Shown in pieces: positions 42,236 through 51,065 of a DNA stretch of 64,000 nt. The notes beneath the pieces were generated by a model. It ran no database searches. It was not told the DNA's origin and saw only the letters and a list, made by a program, of their open reading frames with translations. The stretch spans positions 1 through 64,000 of the forward strand of contig NZ_BSSA01000028.1 of NCBI RefSeq assembly GCF_030268885.1, given 5' to 3'. The translations under genes were made by a program, and so were the position numbers. This stretch comes from Kitasatospora phosalacinea. Its GTDB lineage: Bacteria; Actinomycetota; Actinomycetes; Streptomycetales; Streptomycetaceae. Numbering within the stretch: position 1 is the stretch's first letter; each line of letters begins with the position of its first letter.

Positions 42236-43459
42236 ATGCCGCCAGCACAGGAAGCGCGCGTCCCCGTCCGATCGTTCGTCGTCCTCGCGGCCCTGACGGT
42301 GGCCTTGTTCTCGTACGGAACGGTGGAGAGCCTGCCCGTGGGCCTGCTGCCGCAGATCGCCGGGAGCCTGGGCACCACGCCCTCCGCGGTCGGGCTGCTG
42401 GTCACCGGCTACGGGATCGTCGTGATGCTCACCTCCGTCCCGCTGACCAGGACGGTGCGGGGCGTCCACCGGCGGCAGCTGCTCGGCGTCCTGCTCACGG
42501 TGTTCACGCTGGCCACCCTCGTCTGCGCGCTGAGCGGCAGCTACGGCGTCCTGCTGGCGGCGCGGATCGCCATCGCGCTCACCCACGCGGTGTTCTGGTC
42601 GGTCATCGCCAGCACCGCCGCGGGCCAGTTCCCGGAGCGGCACCGGGCCCGGGTGATCGCGGCGCTGTTCTCCGGCTCCTCGCTGGCCGGGGTCGCCGGG
42701 GTGCCGGCCGGCACCTACCTGGGCCAGCAGTTCGGCTGGCGGGTGCCGTTCCTGGTGATGAGCGTGCTGGGCCTGGCGGCCCTCGCCGCCGTGGTGGTGT
42801 GCGTGCCGTCCGGGCCGCCGGAGGCCGGTTCGGCGACCGGGGCGCCGCACCCCGGCCCGCGGCAGTACGCCGTGCTGCTGACCGCCCTGCTGTTCGCGGT
42901 CTCCGGCGTGTTCACCTTCTTCACCTACATCACGCTCTACCTCTCCCGGGTCGCCCACCTCTCCTCCGGACGCATCGGCACCGTCCTGCTGCTGATCGGC
43001 CTGGCCGGGCTGGCGGGCACCCAGGCGGCCGGACAGCTCGCCTCCCGCGGCGCGCTGGGGACGTTCACCGGCGCGCTGGTCGGACTCGCGGCCGCCTGCG
43101 GGCTGCTGGGCGCGAGCGGCGGCCGACCGGTGCCCGCCACGCTCTGCCTGGCCCTGCTGGGCGCGAGCCTGGCCGCCATGACCACCGCCCTGCAGGCCAG
43201 GATCATGCAGGTCGCCCCCGGCGACACCGACACCGCCTCGGCGGGCGGGTCGGCGGTCTTCAACGCGGGCATCGCCGCCGGGTCGTACCTCGGCTCGCTG
43301 CTGGTGGGCGCCCGCGGCCCGGCGTCGCTGGCGCCCGTGGGCTTCCTGCTCTGCCTCCTCGGGCTGCTGACCGTCACGGTCGGCTCGGCCGCACTGGCCC
43401 GCCGCCCGGCCACCCCGGCCGCCCCGGCCGCTCCGGTCGTCCGCCTCCGGGAGGAGTGA
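42236..43459 (+). CDS. MFS transporter, candidate fucose or fucoside carrier
   Basis: Encodes 407 residues with twelve predicted membrane helices, of the DHA1/AraJ-like branch of the major facilitator superfamily. The loop between helices 2 and 3 holds TRTVRGVHRRQLL, and ARIAIALTHAVFWSVIAS lies in helix 4. Transport direction and substrate cannot be read from sequence. It does not resemble the E. coli fucose permease family closely. Its position divergent from a FadR-type regulator, with shared operator motifs, makes fucose-related transport likely. Leaderless start at ATG 42236. Confidence 0.85.
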   Translation: MPPAQEARVPVRSFVVLAALTVALFSYGTVESLPVGLLPQIAGSLGTTPSAVGLLVTGYGIVVMLTSVPLTRTVRGVHRRQLLGVLLTVFTLATLVCALSGSYGVLLAARIAIALTHAVFWSVIASTAAGQFPERHRARVIAALFSGSSLAGVAGVPAGTYLGQQFGWRVPFLVMSVLGLAALAAVVVCVPSGPPEAGSATGAPHPGPRQYAVLLTALLFAVSGVFTFFTYITLYLSRVAHLSSGRIGTVLLLIGLAGLAGTQAAGQLASRGALGTFTGALVGLAAACGLLGASGGRPVPATLCLALLGASLAAMTTALQARIMQVAPGDTDTASAGGSAVFNAGIAAGSYLGSLLVGARGPASLAPVGFLLCLLGLLTVTVGSAALARRPATPAAPAAPVVRLREE

Positions 43460-43478
43460 CCCCGCGCTCCCGCCCCCG

Positions 43479-43527
43479 CGGGTCCGCCGCCGTGCGCCCC
43501 GCCCGGAGCGCCCCGCCCGCGGACCCG
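43479..43527. terminator. weak hairpin between convergent genes
   Basis: Nine-base arms CGGGTCCGC (43479-43487) and GCGGACCCG (43519-43527) with a 31-base loop, between the MFS and GH95 genes. The long loop makes it uncertain. Confidence 0.35.
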
Positions 43528-43545
43528 GGTGCGGCAGCTGCCGGT

Positions 43546-45921
43546 TCAGGCGGGGAAGTCCAGCCGGGTCGCCCGGCCCACCGGGAGGTGCAGGCGCAGC
43601 CGGCCGCCGTCCCCCTCGTCGGTTCCGGCCGGGCGGCCGGTGCCCGCCGGGAGGTGCAGTTCGACGGTGGTGTCCCGGTCGGCGAGCAGGGTGGCGGTGG
43701 CCGGCGCCCCCCGGCGCCAGGCCAGGTCGACGGTGACGCCGCCGCGGGCGCGCAGGCCGCGGGCCTCGCCGTCCGGCCAGCCGGGCGGGAGGGCGGGCAG
43801 CAGGCGCAGGACGCCGTTGTGGCTCTGCAGCAGCATCTCGGCCATCGCGGCGGCGATGCCGAAGTTGCCGTCGAGCTGGGCCAGTTGCGGCGGGTGCAGG
43901 TCGTACAGGTTGGGGGCGATCGAGGTGGCGAGCAGCCGTTCGACGGCGTGTCCGGCGAGTGCGCCGTCGCCGAGGCGGGCGGCGAGCGCGGCCAGCCAGG
44001 CGAGGCTCCAGCCGGTGCCGCCGCCGCCGTGCTCCAGCCGCCGGTCCAGCGCGCGGCGGGCCGGTTCGACGAGGTCCGGGGCGGTGAGCGGGTCGATGGC
44101 GCTGCCGGGGTAGAGGCCGTAGAGGTGGGAGAAGTGGCGGTGGCCCGGGTCCTCCTCCGGGAGGTCCTCCGACCACTCCAGCAGGCGCCCGTCGGCGCCG
44201 ACCGCCGGGGGCCGCAACCGGGCGCGCAGTGCGGTCAGTTCGGCCGCGAGGGCGTGGTCGGTGTCCAGTTCGCGGGCGGCCGCGGCGGTGTTCTCGAACA
44301 GTTCGGCGGCCAGCCACTGGTCCATGGCGCTGCCCGCGCCGACCGCGGCCAGGGTGCCGTCGTCGAGCCGGAAGTGGTGCTCCGGGGAGGTGGACGGGCA
44401 GGTCACCAGCGTGCCGTCGGGGTGCTCGACCAGCAGCGCGGTGACGAACCGGGCGGCCTCCCGCATCACCGGGTAGGCGCGTTCGGCCAGGAAGGCGCGG
44501 TCCCGGTGGAACAGGTGGTGGTCCCACAGGTGGGCGGCCAGCCAGGGCCCGGCCATCGGCCAGTTCGCCCAGGACGGGGAGCCGCCGACCGGGTTGGTTG
44601 CGCGCCACACGTCGACGTTGTGGTGGCAGCACCAGCCGGGCGCGTCGTAGTAGGCGCGGGCGGTGGCGCGCCCGGCCTCGGCGAGGTCGTCGACCAGGTC
44701 GAACAGCGGCTGGTGGCACTCGGCGAGGCCGGTGGTCTCGGCGTGCCAGTAGTTCATCTGGAGGTTGATGTTGGAGGTCCAGTTCGAGTTCCACGGCGGG
44801 GTGGGGAACGGGTTCCAGATGCCCTGCAGGTTGGCGGCCTGGGTGCCGGGCCGGGAGGAGGCGATCAGCAGGTAGCGGCCGTGGGCGAACAGCAGGGCGG
44901 CCAGGCCCGGGTCGGGGGTGCCCGCGTTCGCCGCGGCGAGCCGCTCGTCGGTGGGCCGGTCGGCGGCGCCGGCCGGCCCGGGCAGGGTCAGGTCGGCGGC
45001 GCCGAACAGCCGCCGGTGGTCCGTCAGGTGCTCGGTGCGCAGGTCCCGGTAGTCCCGGCCGTGCGCGGCCGCCAGCAGGCGGCGGGCCCCGGCCAGGGCG
45101 GGGCCGGGGCCGTCGGGGCGCTGCTGCCAGCCCCGGAAGCCGGTGCCGACGGCGAGCAGCAGGACGGCCGCGTCCGCGCCGGTGACCTCCAGGCCGTCCC
45201 GGTCGGCGGTGGTCCGGCCGCCGGTGGTGCTCACCCGGAGCGCGGCGGCGAAGCCGGTGCCCTCGTCCTCGGCGTAGTCGTCGGCGGGGTCCGGCCCGTA
45301 CGGGACGCGGACCGGGGCGCGGCCGCTGACCTCCAGCGTGCCGGTCCCGCCGTCCGCCGCGGGCCGCGCCCCGGGGTGCGGGGTGGGCAGGGCGGCCCGG
45401 AAGGACAGCGCGCCGGGGGTGTCCGCGGTGAGCCGCACGGCCAGTACGCCCGCCGGGGCGGAGACGAAGGCCTCGCGCCGGTACCGGACTCCCCCGGCGG
45501 CGAACTCCACGGTGTGCACGGCCCGGGCGAGGTCCAGTTCCCGCCGGTAGTCGGCGGCCTCCCCGGGGACGGCGAACGTCAGTTCCAGGGTGGCGAGCGG
45601 CTGGTACGCCTCGACGGACGGGCCCTGGAGGTGCTCGACGGCGAGCGCGTCGGCCTTGGCGAAGTCGTGCTGCTCCAGCACGGCGGCGCGCACGTCGGGC
45701 AGGTGGGCGGCCCCGGCCCGGTCGCGGGGGCCGGGGCCGCCGGACCATAGGGTGTCGGCGTTGAGTTCGATCCGTTCGGTGGGCACGCCGCCGTACACCG
45801 CGGCGCCGAGCGTGCCGTTGCCGAGCGGCAGCGCCTCCAGGAACGTCCCGGCGGGGCTCCGGTAGTGGAGCAGGTGGTCGGGACTGCGGTGGTGGTCCGT
45901 CAGCACGGCGTCGTCTCCCAT
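43546..45921 (-). CDS. GH95 alpha-L-fucosidase, leaderless
   Basis: Encodes 791 residues with no signal peptide, so it acts on imported oligosaccharides. It has an N-terminal beta domain (about 18-260, LPLGNGTLGAAVYGGV and ELNADTLWSGGP), an (alpha/alpha)6 barrel (about 350-700) and a C-terminal beta domain. Active-site counterparts of the Bifidobacterium enzyme are the Asn pair in NINLQMNYWHAE, Glu514 (CPSTSPEHHF) and Asp684 (AQLDGNFG). It should release alpha-1,2-linked fucose, though some GH95 members act on L-galactosides. The ATG at 45921 lies 7 bases after a TAGGTT -10, so translation is leaderless. Confidence 0.93.
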   Translation of the reverse strand: MGDDAVLTDHHRSPDHLLHYRSPAGTFLEALPLGNGTLGAAVYGGVPTERIELNADTLWSGGPGPRDRAGAAHLPDVRAAVLEQHDFAKADALAVEHLQGPSVEAYQPLATLELTFAVPGEAADYRRELDLARAVHTVEFAAGGVRYRREAFVSAPAGVLAVRLTADTPGALSFRAALPTPHPGARPAADGGTGTLEVSGRAPVRVPYGPDPADDYAEDEGTGFAAALRVSTTGGRTTADRDGLEVTGADAAVLLLAVGTGFRGWQQRPDGPGPALAGARRLLAAAHGRDYRDLRTEHLTDHRRLFGAADLTLPGPAGAADRPTDERLAAANAGTPDPGLAALLFAHGRYLLIASSRPGTQAANLQGIWNPFPTPPWNSNWTSNINLQMNYWHAETTGLAECHQPLFDLVDDLAEAGRATARAYYDAPGWCCHHNVDVWRATNPVGGSPSWANWPMAGPWLAAHLWDHHLFHRDRAFLAERAYPVMREAARFVTALLVEHPDGTLVTCPSTSPEHHFRLDDGTLAAVGAGSAMDQWLAAELFENTAAAARELDTDHALAAELTALRARLRPPAVGADGRLLEWSEDLPEEDPGHRHFSHLYGLYPGSAIDPLTAPDLVEPARRALDRRLEHGGGGTGWSLAWLAALAARLGDGALAGHAVERLLATSIAPNLYDLHPPQLAQLDGNFGIAAAMAEMLLQSHNGVLRLLPALPPGWPDGEARGLRARGGVTVDLAWRRGAPATATLLADRDTTVELHLPAGTGRPAGTDEGDGGRLRLHLPVGRATRLDFPA

Positions 45922-45927
45922 GGTCGT

Positions 45928-45959
45928 CAACCTAACAGGTGGTCCTATGTCTGAGAAGG
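45928..45959 (-). promoter_or_regulatory. duplicated leaderless promoter/operator, copy 2
   Basis: Thirty-one of 32 bases match 42062-42093. On the minus strand it places -10 TAGGTT 7 bases before the GH95 ATG. The operator motif reads TCCTATGTCTGA (45943-45954). Confidence 0.75.
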
Positions 45960-46062
45960 AGTTCGGAACCCGCTCCACATCGACCCGTCCTCAAAAACCG
46001 TCTCCCACCTGCCAGTTATCAACGACCGCCGCGCGACCCCTGGACGGAGGGCGACGCACCGC

Positions 46063-46080
46063 CTATAAATCCATCCCATG
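46063..46080 (+). promoter_or_regulatory. -10 TATAAA with overlapping CATCCCATG motif
   Basis: TATAAA (46063-46068) is a good -10 candidate for the SDR gene at 46110. CATCCCATG (46072-46080) follows at the expected start site and shares TCCCATGT with the GH95 and GntR operator motifs. Confidence 0.5.
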
Positions 46081-46109
46081 TATTCCTGCGAGGCGAGCGA
46101 GGCGTCGCC

Positions 46110-46796
46110 ATGAACGAACCGGAGTTCGCCGGCCTGGCCGCCGTCGTCACCGGTGGGGCCTCCCCGGTCGGACTGGCCACCGCCCGGCTGCTCGCGGCCC
46201 GCGGGGCCCGGGTCGCCTGCCTGGACCTGCGGCCCGGGACCGTCCCGGAACCGCTGATCAGGGCGCACGTCGACGTCACCGACAGCGAGTCGGTGCGGGC
46301 CGGGATGGTCTGGGCCGCCGAACTGCTGGGCGGGATCGACGTGCTGGTCAACAATGCCGAGACCGTCCCCCGGGGCGGCACCGAGGACGCCTCGGACGAG
46401 GAGTGGCGGCAGGCGTTCGAGGTGAACGTCCTCGGCGTGCTGCGGACGAGCCGGGCCGCCCTGCCCCACCTGCGGCGCTCCGCCGCGCCCGTGATCGTCA
46501 ACACCTGCTCGGCCGCGGCCGGCACCGGCCTGCCCGACCGCGTCCTGTACTCCGCGTCCAAGGGCGCCCTGCTGTCGATGACCCGCGCGATGGCCGCCGA
46601 CCTGGCCGCCGAGGGCATCCGGGTCTGCTGCGTCAGCCCCGGCCCGGTCGACGCCCCGCACCTGCTGCCGAAGCAGCGCACCGGGTCGCAGGAGCACCGT
46701 CCGGCCGACGCCGAGCAGCGGACGGCCGCCGCCATCGCCTACCTGGCCAGTCCGCTCGCGGCCGCCGCCACCGGCACCGACCTCCCCGTCGCCTGA
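46110..46796 (+). CDS. SDR-family protein with altered cofactor motifs
   Basis: Encodes 228 residues, clearly a paralogue of the SDR at 37832. Catalytic Ser (NTCSAAAG) and YSASK remain. The glycine-rich motif reads TGGASPVG, with Pro in place of the middle Gly, and NNAG has become NNAE. The chain is also shorter and ends at TGTDLPVA without the usual GG motif. It may still be an enzyme (a second fucose or keto-fuconate dehydrogenase) or a drifting copy. It precedes the GH151-like gene by 50 bases, in the same direction. Confidence 0.8.
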   Translation: MNEPEFAGLAAVVTGGASPVGLATARLLAARGARVACLDLRPGTVPEPLIRAHVDVTDSESVRAGMVWAAELLGGIDVLVNNAETVPRGGTEDASDEEWRQAFEVNVLGVLRTSRAALPHLRRSAAPVIVNTCSAAAGTGLPDRVLYSASKGALLSMTRAMAADLAAEGIRVCCVSPGPVDAPHLLPKQRTGSQEHRPADAEQRTAAAIAYLASPLAAAATGTDLPVA

Positions 46797-46846
46797 CCGG
46801 CCGGCCACCGCCCGCCGGGCCCCGCGCCCGCTCACCGAGGACCTCC

Positions 46847-48808
46847 ATGCCGAACCGCCCGCTGCCCGACCCCGGCCGCTTCCCCCGCCGCACCGTCCAC
46901 CTGGACTTCCACACCTCGCCCGAGATCCCGGACGTGGGACGGGACTTCGACCCCGCGGCGTTCGCCCGCACCTTCCGGGAGGCGCACGTCGACAGCGTCA
47001 CCGTGTTCGCCAAGTGCCACCACGGCCACCTGTACCACGGCACCGACCGGCCCGAGCGCCACCCCGGCCTGGCACCCGGCCTCGACCTGCTGGCCGAGCA
47101 GGTCGAGGCGCTGCACTCGGTCGGCATCCGCGCCCCGATCTACCTCTCCCTCCAGGTCGACGAGTACGCCGCCCGCGAGCACCCCGAGTGGCTCGCCGTG
47201 GAGGAGGGCCACGGGCCGGTCCGGCTGAGCACCTCCGAGTACGACGGGGCCTGGAGCGTCCTCGACCTGTCCAGCCCCTACGCGGACTACTTCGCCGAGC
47301 AGTTGGACGAGGTGCTGCGGCGCTTCGCCCCGGTCGACGGGATCTTCGTCGACATGTGCTGGGACCAGCCGAGCGTCAGCCGCTGGGCCGTGGACGGCAT
47401 GCGCCGCGAGGGCCTCGACCCGGCCGACGCCGACCACCACGCCCGCTACAGCGCGATGGTGGAGAAGGCGCTGCCGGACGGCGCCGTCCAGGGCGCCTGG
47501 TACAACAGCCGCCCCAAGGCGGGCCTGCGCGAGGAGCTCGCCCACGTCCGCCACGTCGAGATCGAGGGCCTGCCCACCGGCGGCTGGGGCTACGCCTTCC
47601 TCCCGTACGTGGCGCGCCTGGTGCGCCCGCTGGGCCTGCCCACCCTCAGCCACACCGGCCGGTTCCACGAGGGCTGGGGCGACAACGCCGCGCTCAAGCC
47701 GCTGGCCGCGCTGCGCTACGAGACCTCCCAGATGCTCGCCAACGGCCTGACCGCGGGCGTCGGCGACGTGCTGCACCCGCGCGGGGCGCTCTCCCCCGCG
47801 GTGTACCGGCTGATCGGCTCGGCCTACGGGCACCTCGCCGCCTGCGAACCGTTCCTGGAGGGCGGACGGGTCACCAGCGAGGTCGCGCTGCTCGCCGACC
47901 CCGCGCACGGCGACCACCCGGGCGCCGCCTGCATGGGCGCGGTCCGGGCGCTGCAGCAGGTGCGGGCCCAGTTCGACATCGTCTTCCCCGACGCGGAGCT
48001 CTCCGGCTACCGGGTGCTGGTGGTCCCGGAGACCACCGTGGTGGACGGTGCGCTCGCCGAGCGGCTGCGCGCGTACCGGGCGGGCGGCGGGTCGGTGCTG
48101 CTGGTCGGCGGCGCGCTGCTCACCGACGCGGCGGAGCCGGTCCTCCCGGACCTCCCGGTCGAGGGCCTGGCGCCCGCCCCGGCCGGGGAGGCGTTCCTCT
48201 CCTGCACCGGCGTGCCCGGCGTCCCGGAGGACTTCCCGGTGATCGGCCACGGGGCCCGGCTCACCGCGTTCGCCCGGCCCGGCGCGGAGGTGCTCGCCCG
48301 GGTGACGGCCCCGTACTTCCCGCGCACCCGGGACCGCTTCTGCGGCCACTCCTACACCCCGCCGGCCGACCCGACCGAGCAGGTCGCGGTCGCGGTCGGC
48401 GACCGGGTCGCCGCGGTGGCGGTGCCGCTGCTGTCGGCCTTCCACGAGCGCGGCCTGGAGGCGTACCGGCTGCTGCTGGGCTCCGTCCTCGACCGGCTGC
48501 TGCCCGACCCGCTGCTGCGCGCCGGTGGTCCGACCCACCTGGAGACCTCCGTCGTCCGCACCCCCGCGGGCACCGTCGTCCACCTCACCAGCTTCCTGCC
48601 GTCCCGGGAGACGCCGGGGCTCGACCTGGTCCACGACCCGTTCCCGCTGGTCGACGTGCCGGTCTCGGTCCGGGTCCCGGCCGCCCCGGGCGCGGTGCGG
48701 CTGCAGCCCGCCGGCCAGGACCTCTCCTGGGAGTACGACGGCGCCTACCTGCACGTCCGGGTCACCTCGCCGGACGGCCACGCGATGCTGGTCGTCGACC
48801 ACGCCTGA
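46847..48808 (+). CDS. GH151-like alpha-L-fucosidase candidate (GHL6 barrel with trimerisation-like domain)
   Basis: Encodes 653 residues, no signal peptide. An N-terminal TIM barrel (about 10-370) starts RTVHLDFHTSPEIPDVG and carries VTVFAKCHHGHLYH and GIFVDMCWDQPS, with Asp169 a possible nucleophile. A beta-galactosidase-trimerisation-like Rossmann domain follows (about 385-560, GYRVLVVPETTVVDG), then a beta tail. This pattern fits the GHL6 family that I associate with CAZy GH151 alpha-L-fucosidases. The family link is from memory. Context (GH95, fuconate enzymes, shared motifs) supports a fucosidase. ATG has a GAGGA site at spacing 6. Confidence 0.75.
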   Translation: MPNRPLPDPGRFPRRTVHLDFHTSPEIPDVGRDFDPAAFARTFREAHVDSVTVFAKCHHGHLYHGTDRPERHPGLAPGLDLLAEQVEALHSVGIRAPIYLSLQVDEYAAREHPEWLAVEEGHGPVRLSTSEYDGAWSVLDLSSPYADYFAEQLDEVLRRFAPVDGIFVDMCWDQPSVSRWAVDGMRREGLDPADADHHARYSAMVEKALPDGAVQGAWYNSRPKAGLREELAHVRHVEIEGLPTGGWGYAFLPYVARLVRPLGLPTLSHTGRFHEGWGDNAALKPLAALRYETSQMLANGLTAGVGDVLHPRGALSPAVYRLIGSAYGHLAACEPFLEGGRVTSEVALLADPAHGDHPGAACMGAVRALQQVRAQFDIVFPDAELSGYRVLVVPETTVVDGALAERLRAYRAGGGSVLLVGGALLTDAAEPVLPDLPVEGLAPAPAGEAFLSCTGVPGVPEDFPVIGHGARLTAFARPGAEVLARVTAPYFPRTRDRFCGHSYTPPADPTEQVAVAVGDRVAAVAVPLLSAFHERGLEAYRLLLGSVLDRLLPDPLLRAGGPTHLETSVVRTPAGTVVHLTSFLPSRETPGLDLVHDPFPLVDVPVSVRVPAAPGAVRLQPAGQDLSWEYDGAYLHVRVTSPDGHAMLVVDHA

Positions 48809-48937
48809 CGGTGCGGACGCAGGCGACGGGCGTACGGGTGCCGGCGCAGCTCGTGTCGAAGCCCATCGACGCTGACACGGCACGCTCATGCCTGTCAACA
48901 TCCTTGCCCTACCTGGATTTTCCATGTGGCCGGGCCC

Positions 48938-48966
48938 TTGCCGAACCGGTAACCCGTCGTTAGTGT
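48938..48966 (+). promoter_or_regulatory. promoter candidate of the GH42 gene
   Basis: -35 TTGCCG (48938-48943) and -10 TAGTGT (48961-48966) with a 17-base spacer, 96 bases before the GH42 start. No arabinose-type LacI palindrome lies nearby. Confidence 0.45.
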
Positions 48967-49062
48967 CGCCGAAACAGTGAAGCGATTCGACAGCGGCCGG
49001 GACGGGGCCGCCCCTTGGCACGAGCCCTCCCGCACCCGACACCTCGAAGGATCTGAGGACCC

Positions 49063-51048
49063 ATGACGACGCACCGGCTCACCGACCGGCTCGGCGGCCT
49101 CGCGTTCGGCGGCGACTACAACCCGGAGCAGTGGGACGCCGCGACCTGGAAGGAGGACGACGAACTGATGCACCGGGCCGGGGTCAACCTGGTCACCGTC
49201 GGGGTGTTCTCCTGGGCGCTGCTGGAACCCGAGGAGGGGCGCTACGCGTTCGACTGGCTCGACGCCCACCTGGACCGCCTGCACGCCGCCGGGGTCGCCG
49301 TCGACCTGGCCACCCCGACCGCCTCCCCGCCGCCCTGGTTCACCCTCGCCCACCCGGAGGCGATGCCGGTCACCCCCGAGGGCGTCCGGCTCACCCACGG
49401 CAGCCGCGACACCTACTGCCTGGCCGCCCCCGCCTACCGCGAGGCCGCCCGCCGGATCGCCTCCGCGCTCGCCGAACGCTACGCCGACCACCCGGCGGTG
49501 GCGATGTGGCACGTGCACAACGAGTACGCCACGCTGTGCCACTGCGAGCACACCGCGGCCGCCTTCCGGGACTGGCTGCGCGAGCGGCACGGCAGCCTCG
49601 ACGCCCTCAACGAGGCGTGGGGGACGGCGTTCTGGAGCCAGCGCTACGGCAGCTGGGAGCAGGTCCAGCCGCCGCGCGCCACCCAGTGGCACGGCAACCC
49701 CGGCCGCTCGGTGGACTTCAGCCGCTTCTTCTCCGACCTGACCCTCGCCGCGTACCGCGAGCAGCGCGACGCGATCCGGGCGCACAGCGACCTGCCGGTC
49801 ACCACCAACTTCATGCTGCCGGGCTACCAGACCCTGGACCTGTGGGCGTTCGGCCGCGAGGTGGACCTGGTCGCCATCGACCACTACCCCTGCGCACCGG
49901 GCGTGGACGCCGCCGCCGACACCGCCTTCGGCGCCGACCGGGCCCGTTCCTTCGCGGGCGGTCGGCCCTGGCTGCTGATGGAGCAGGGCACCAACACCGT
50001 CTACGCCGGGGACCGCACCCTGCCCAAGGAGCCCGGCGACATCCTGCGCCACTCGCTCGGCCACGTCGCCCGCGGCTCGGAGGGCGCACTGTTCTTCCAG
50101 TGGCGCCAGTCCAGGGCCGGTGCCGAGTTCTTCCACTCCGCGCTGGTCCCGCACGCCGGGGCCGACAGCCGGGTCTTCCGCGAGGCGGCGGCCACCGGCG
50201 CGGCCGTCGGCCGGCTCGCCGAGCTGGCCGGCTCCACCGTGCACGCCCGGGCCGCCGTGCTGCACGACTCCGACGCCTGGTGGGCGATGAACGTGAACGG
50301 GTTGCCGTCCGCCGAACTCGACTACCACGGCTCGCTGCGCCGCGCCCACCGCGCCCTGTGGGACGCCCGCGTCACCACCGACTTCGCCCACCCCGAGCAG
50401 GACCTGAGCCGCTACCGCCTGGTCGTCGCCCCCGCCCTGTTCCTGCTCTCCGACGCGGGCGCGGCCAACCTGCGCGCCTACGTCGAGGGCGGCGGCACCC
50501 TGCTGGTGCAGCCGTTCAGCGGGGCCGTCGACGAGCGCGTGCAGGCCCGGCTCGGCGGCTACCCGGCCGCGCCGCTGCGCGAGGCGCTCGGCATCCGGGT
50601 CGAGGAGTACCGGCCGCTGGCCGCCGACGCCGAACTGACGCTCTCCGACGGCTCCCGGGCCCGCTCCTGGAGCGAGTCGCTGCGCACCGAGGGCGCCGAG
50701 ACCGTCGCCGCCTACACCGACGGCACGCTGGCCGGCCTCCCCGCGCTGACCCGCCACGCCTTCGGTGCGGGCCACGGCTGGTACCTCTCCACCCGCCTGG
50801 ACGACGCCGCGTACGCCGCCCTGGTCGCCGCGCTCGCCGCCGCCGCCGGCCTCGGCCCGGACGTCCCCGGCCTGCCCGCGGCGGTGGAGTCGGTGACCCG
50901 CCGCGCCGGGGACGGCCGCCGCTGGCACGTGCTGATCAACCACGGCTCCGACCCGGTGACGCTGCCCGAGCCCGCCCACGACCTGCTGACGGGCGGCCCG
51001 CTCGCCGAACTGGCGCCCGGCGGCTGCGCCGTGCTGCGCGCCCACTGA
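49063..51048 (+). CDS. GH42 beta-galactosidase / alpha-L-arabinopyranosidase
   Basis: Encodes 661 residues, typical for GH42, no signal peptide. A catalytic TIM barrel (about 10-385) begins FGGDYNPEQW. The acid/base is Glu154 (VHNEYATLC) and the nucleophile Glu307 (LLMEQGTNTV). The Cys-rich CHCEHT just after the acid may be part of a zinc site seen in some members. A trimerisation domain (about 395-600) and a small beta domain end the protein. It should split beta-galactosides; some family members prefer alpha-L-arabinopyranosides, and the arabinose context leaves that open. GAGGA precedes the ATG. A GH43 gene follows after 96 bases. Confidence 0.93.
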   Translation: MTTHRLTDRLGGLAFGGDYNPEQWDAATWKEDDELMHRAGVNLVTVGVFSWALLEPEEGRYAFDWLDAHLDRLHAAGVAVDLATPTASPPPWFTLAHPEAMPVTPEGVRLTHGSRDTYCLAAPAYREAARRIASALAERYADHPAVAMWHVHNEYATLCHCEHTAAAFRDWLRERHGSLDALNEAWGTAFWSQRYGSWEQVQPPRATQWHGNPGRSVDFSRFFSDLTLAAYREQRDAIRAHSDLPVTTNFMLPGYQTLDLWAFGREVDLVAIDHYPCAPGVDAAADTAFGADRARSFAGGRPWLLMEQGTNTVYAGDRTLPKEPGDILRHSLGHVARGSEGALFFQWRQSRAGAEFFHSALVPHAGADSRVFREAAATGAAVGRLAELAGSTVHARAAVLHDSDAWWAMNVNGLPSAELDYHGSLRRAHRALWDARVTTDFAHPEQDLSRYRLVVAPALFLLSDAGAANLRAYVEGGGTLLVQPFSGAVDERVQARLGGYPAAPLREALGIRVEEYRPLAADAELTLSDGSRARSWSESLRTEGAETVAAYTDGTLAGLPALTRHAFGAGHGWYLSTRLDDAAYAALVAALAAAAGLGPDVPGLPAAVESVTRRAGDGRRWHVLINHGSDPVTLPEPAHDLLTGGPLAELAPGGCAVLRAH

Positions 51049-51065
51049 CCGGACCGTCACCGCCC

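Noticed and set aside
42107..45748. Minus-strand open frame of about 1200 codons through the MFS and GH95 region
   Set aside because: It overlaps two well-supported genes in other frames and reads as low-complexity Arg/Pro/Gly sequence.
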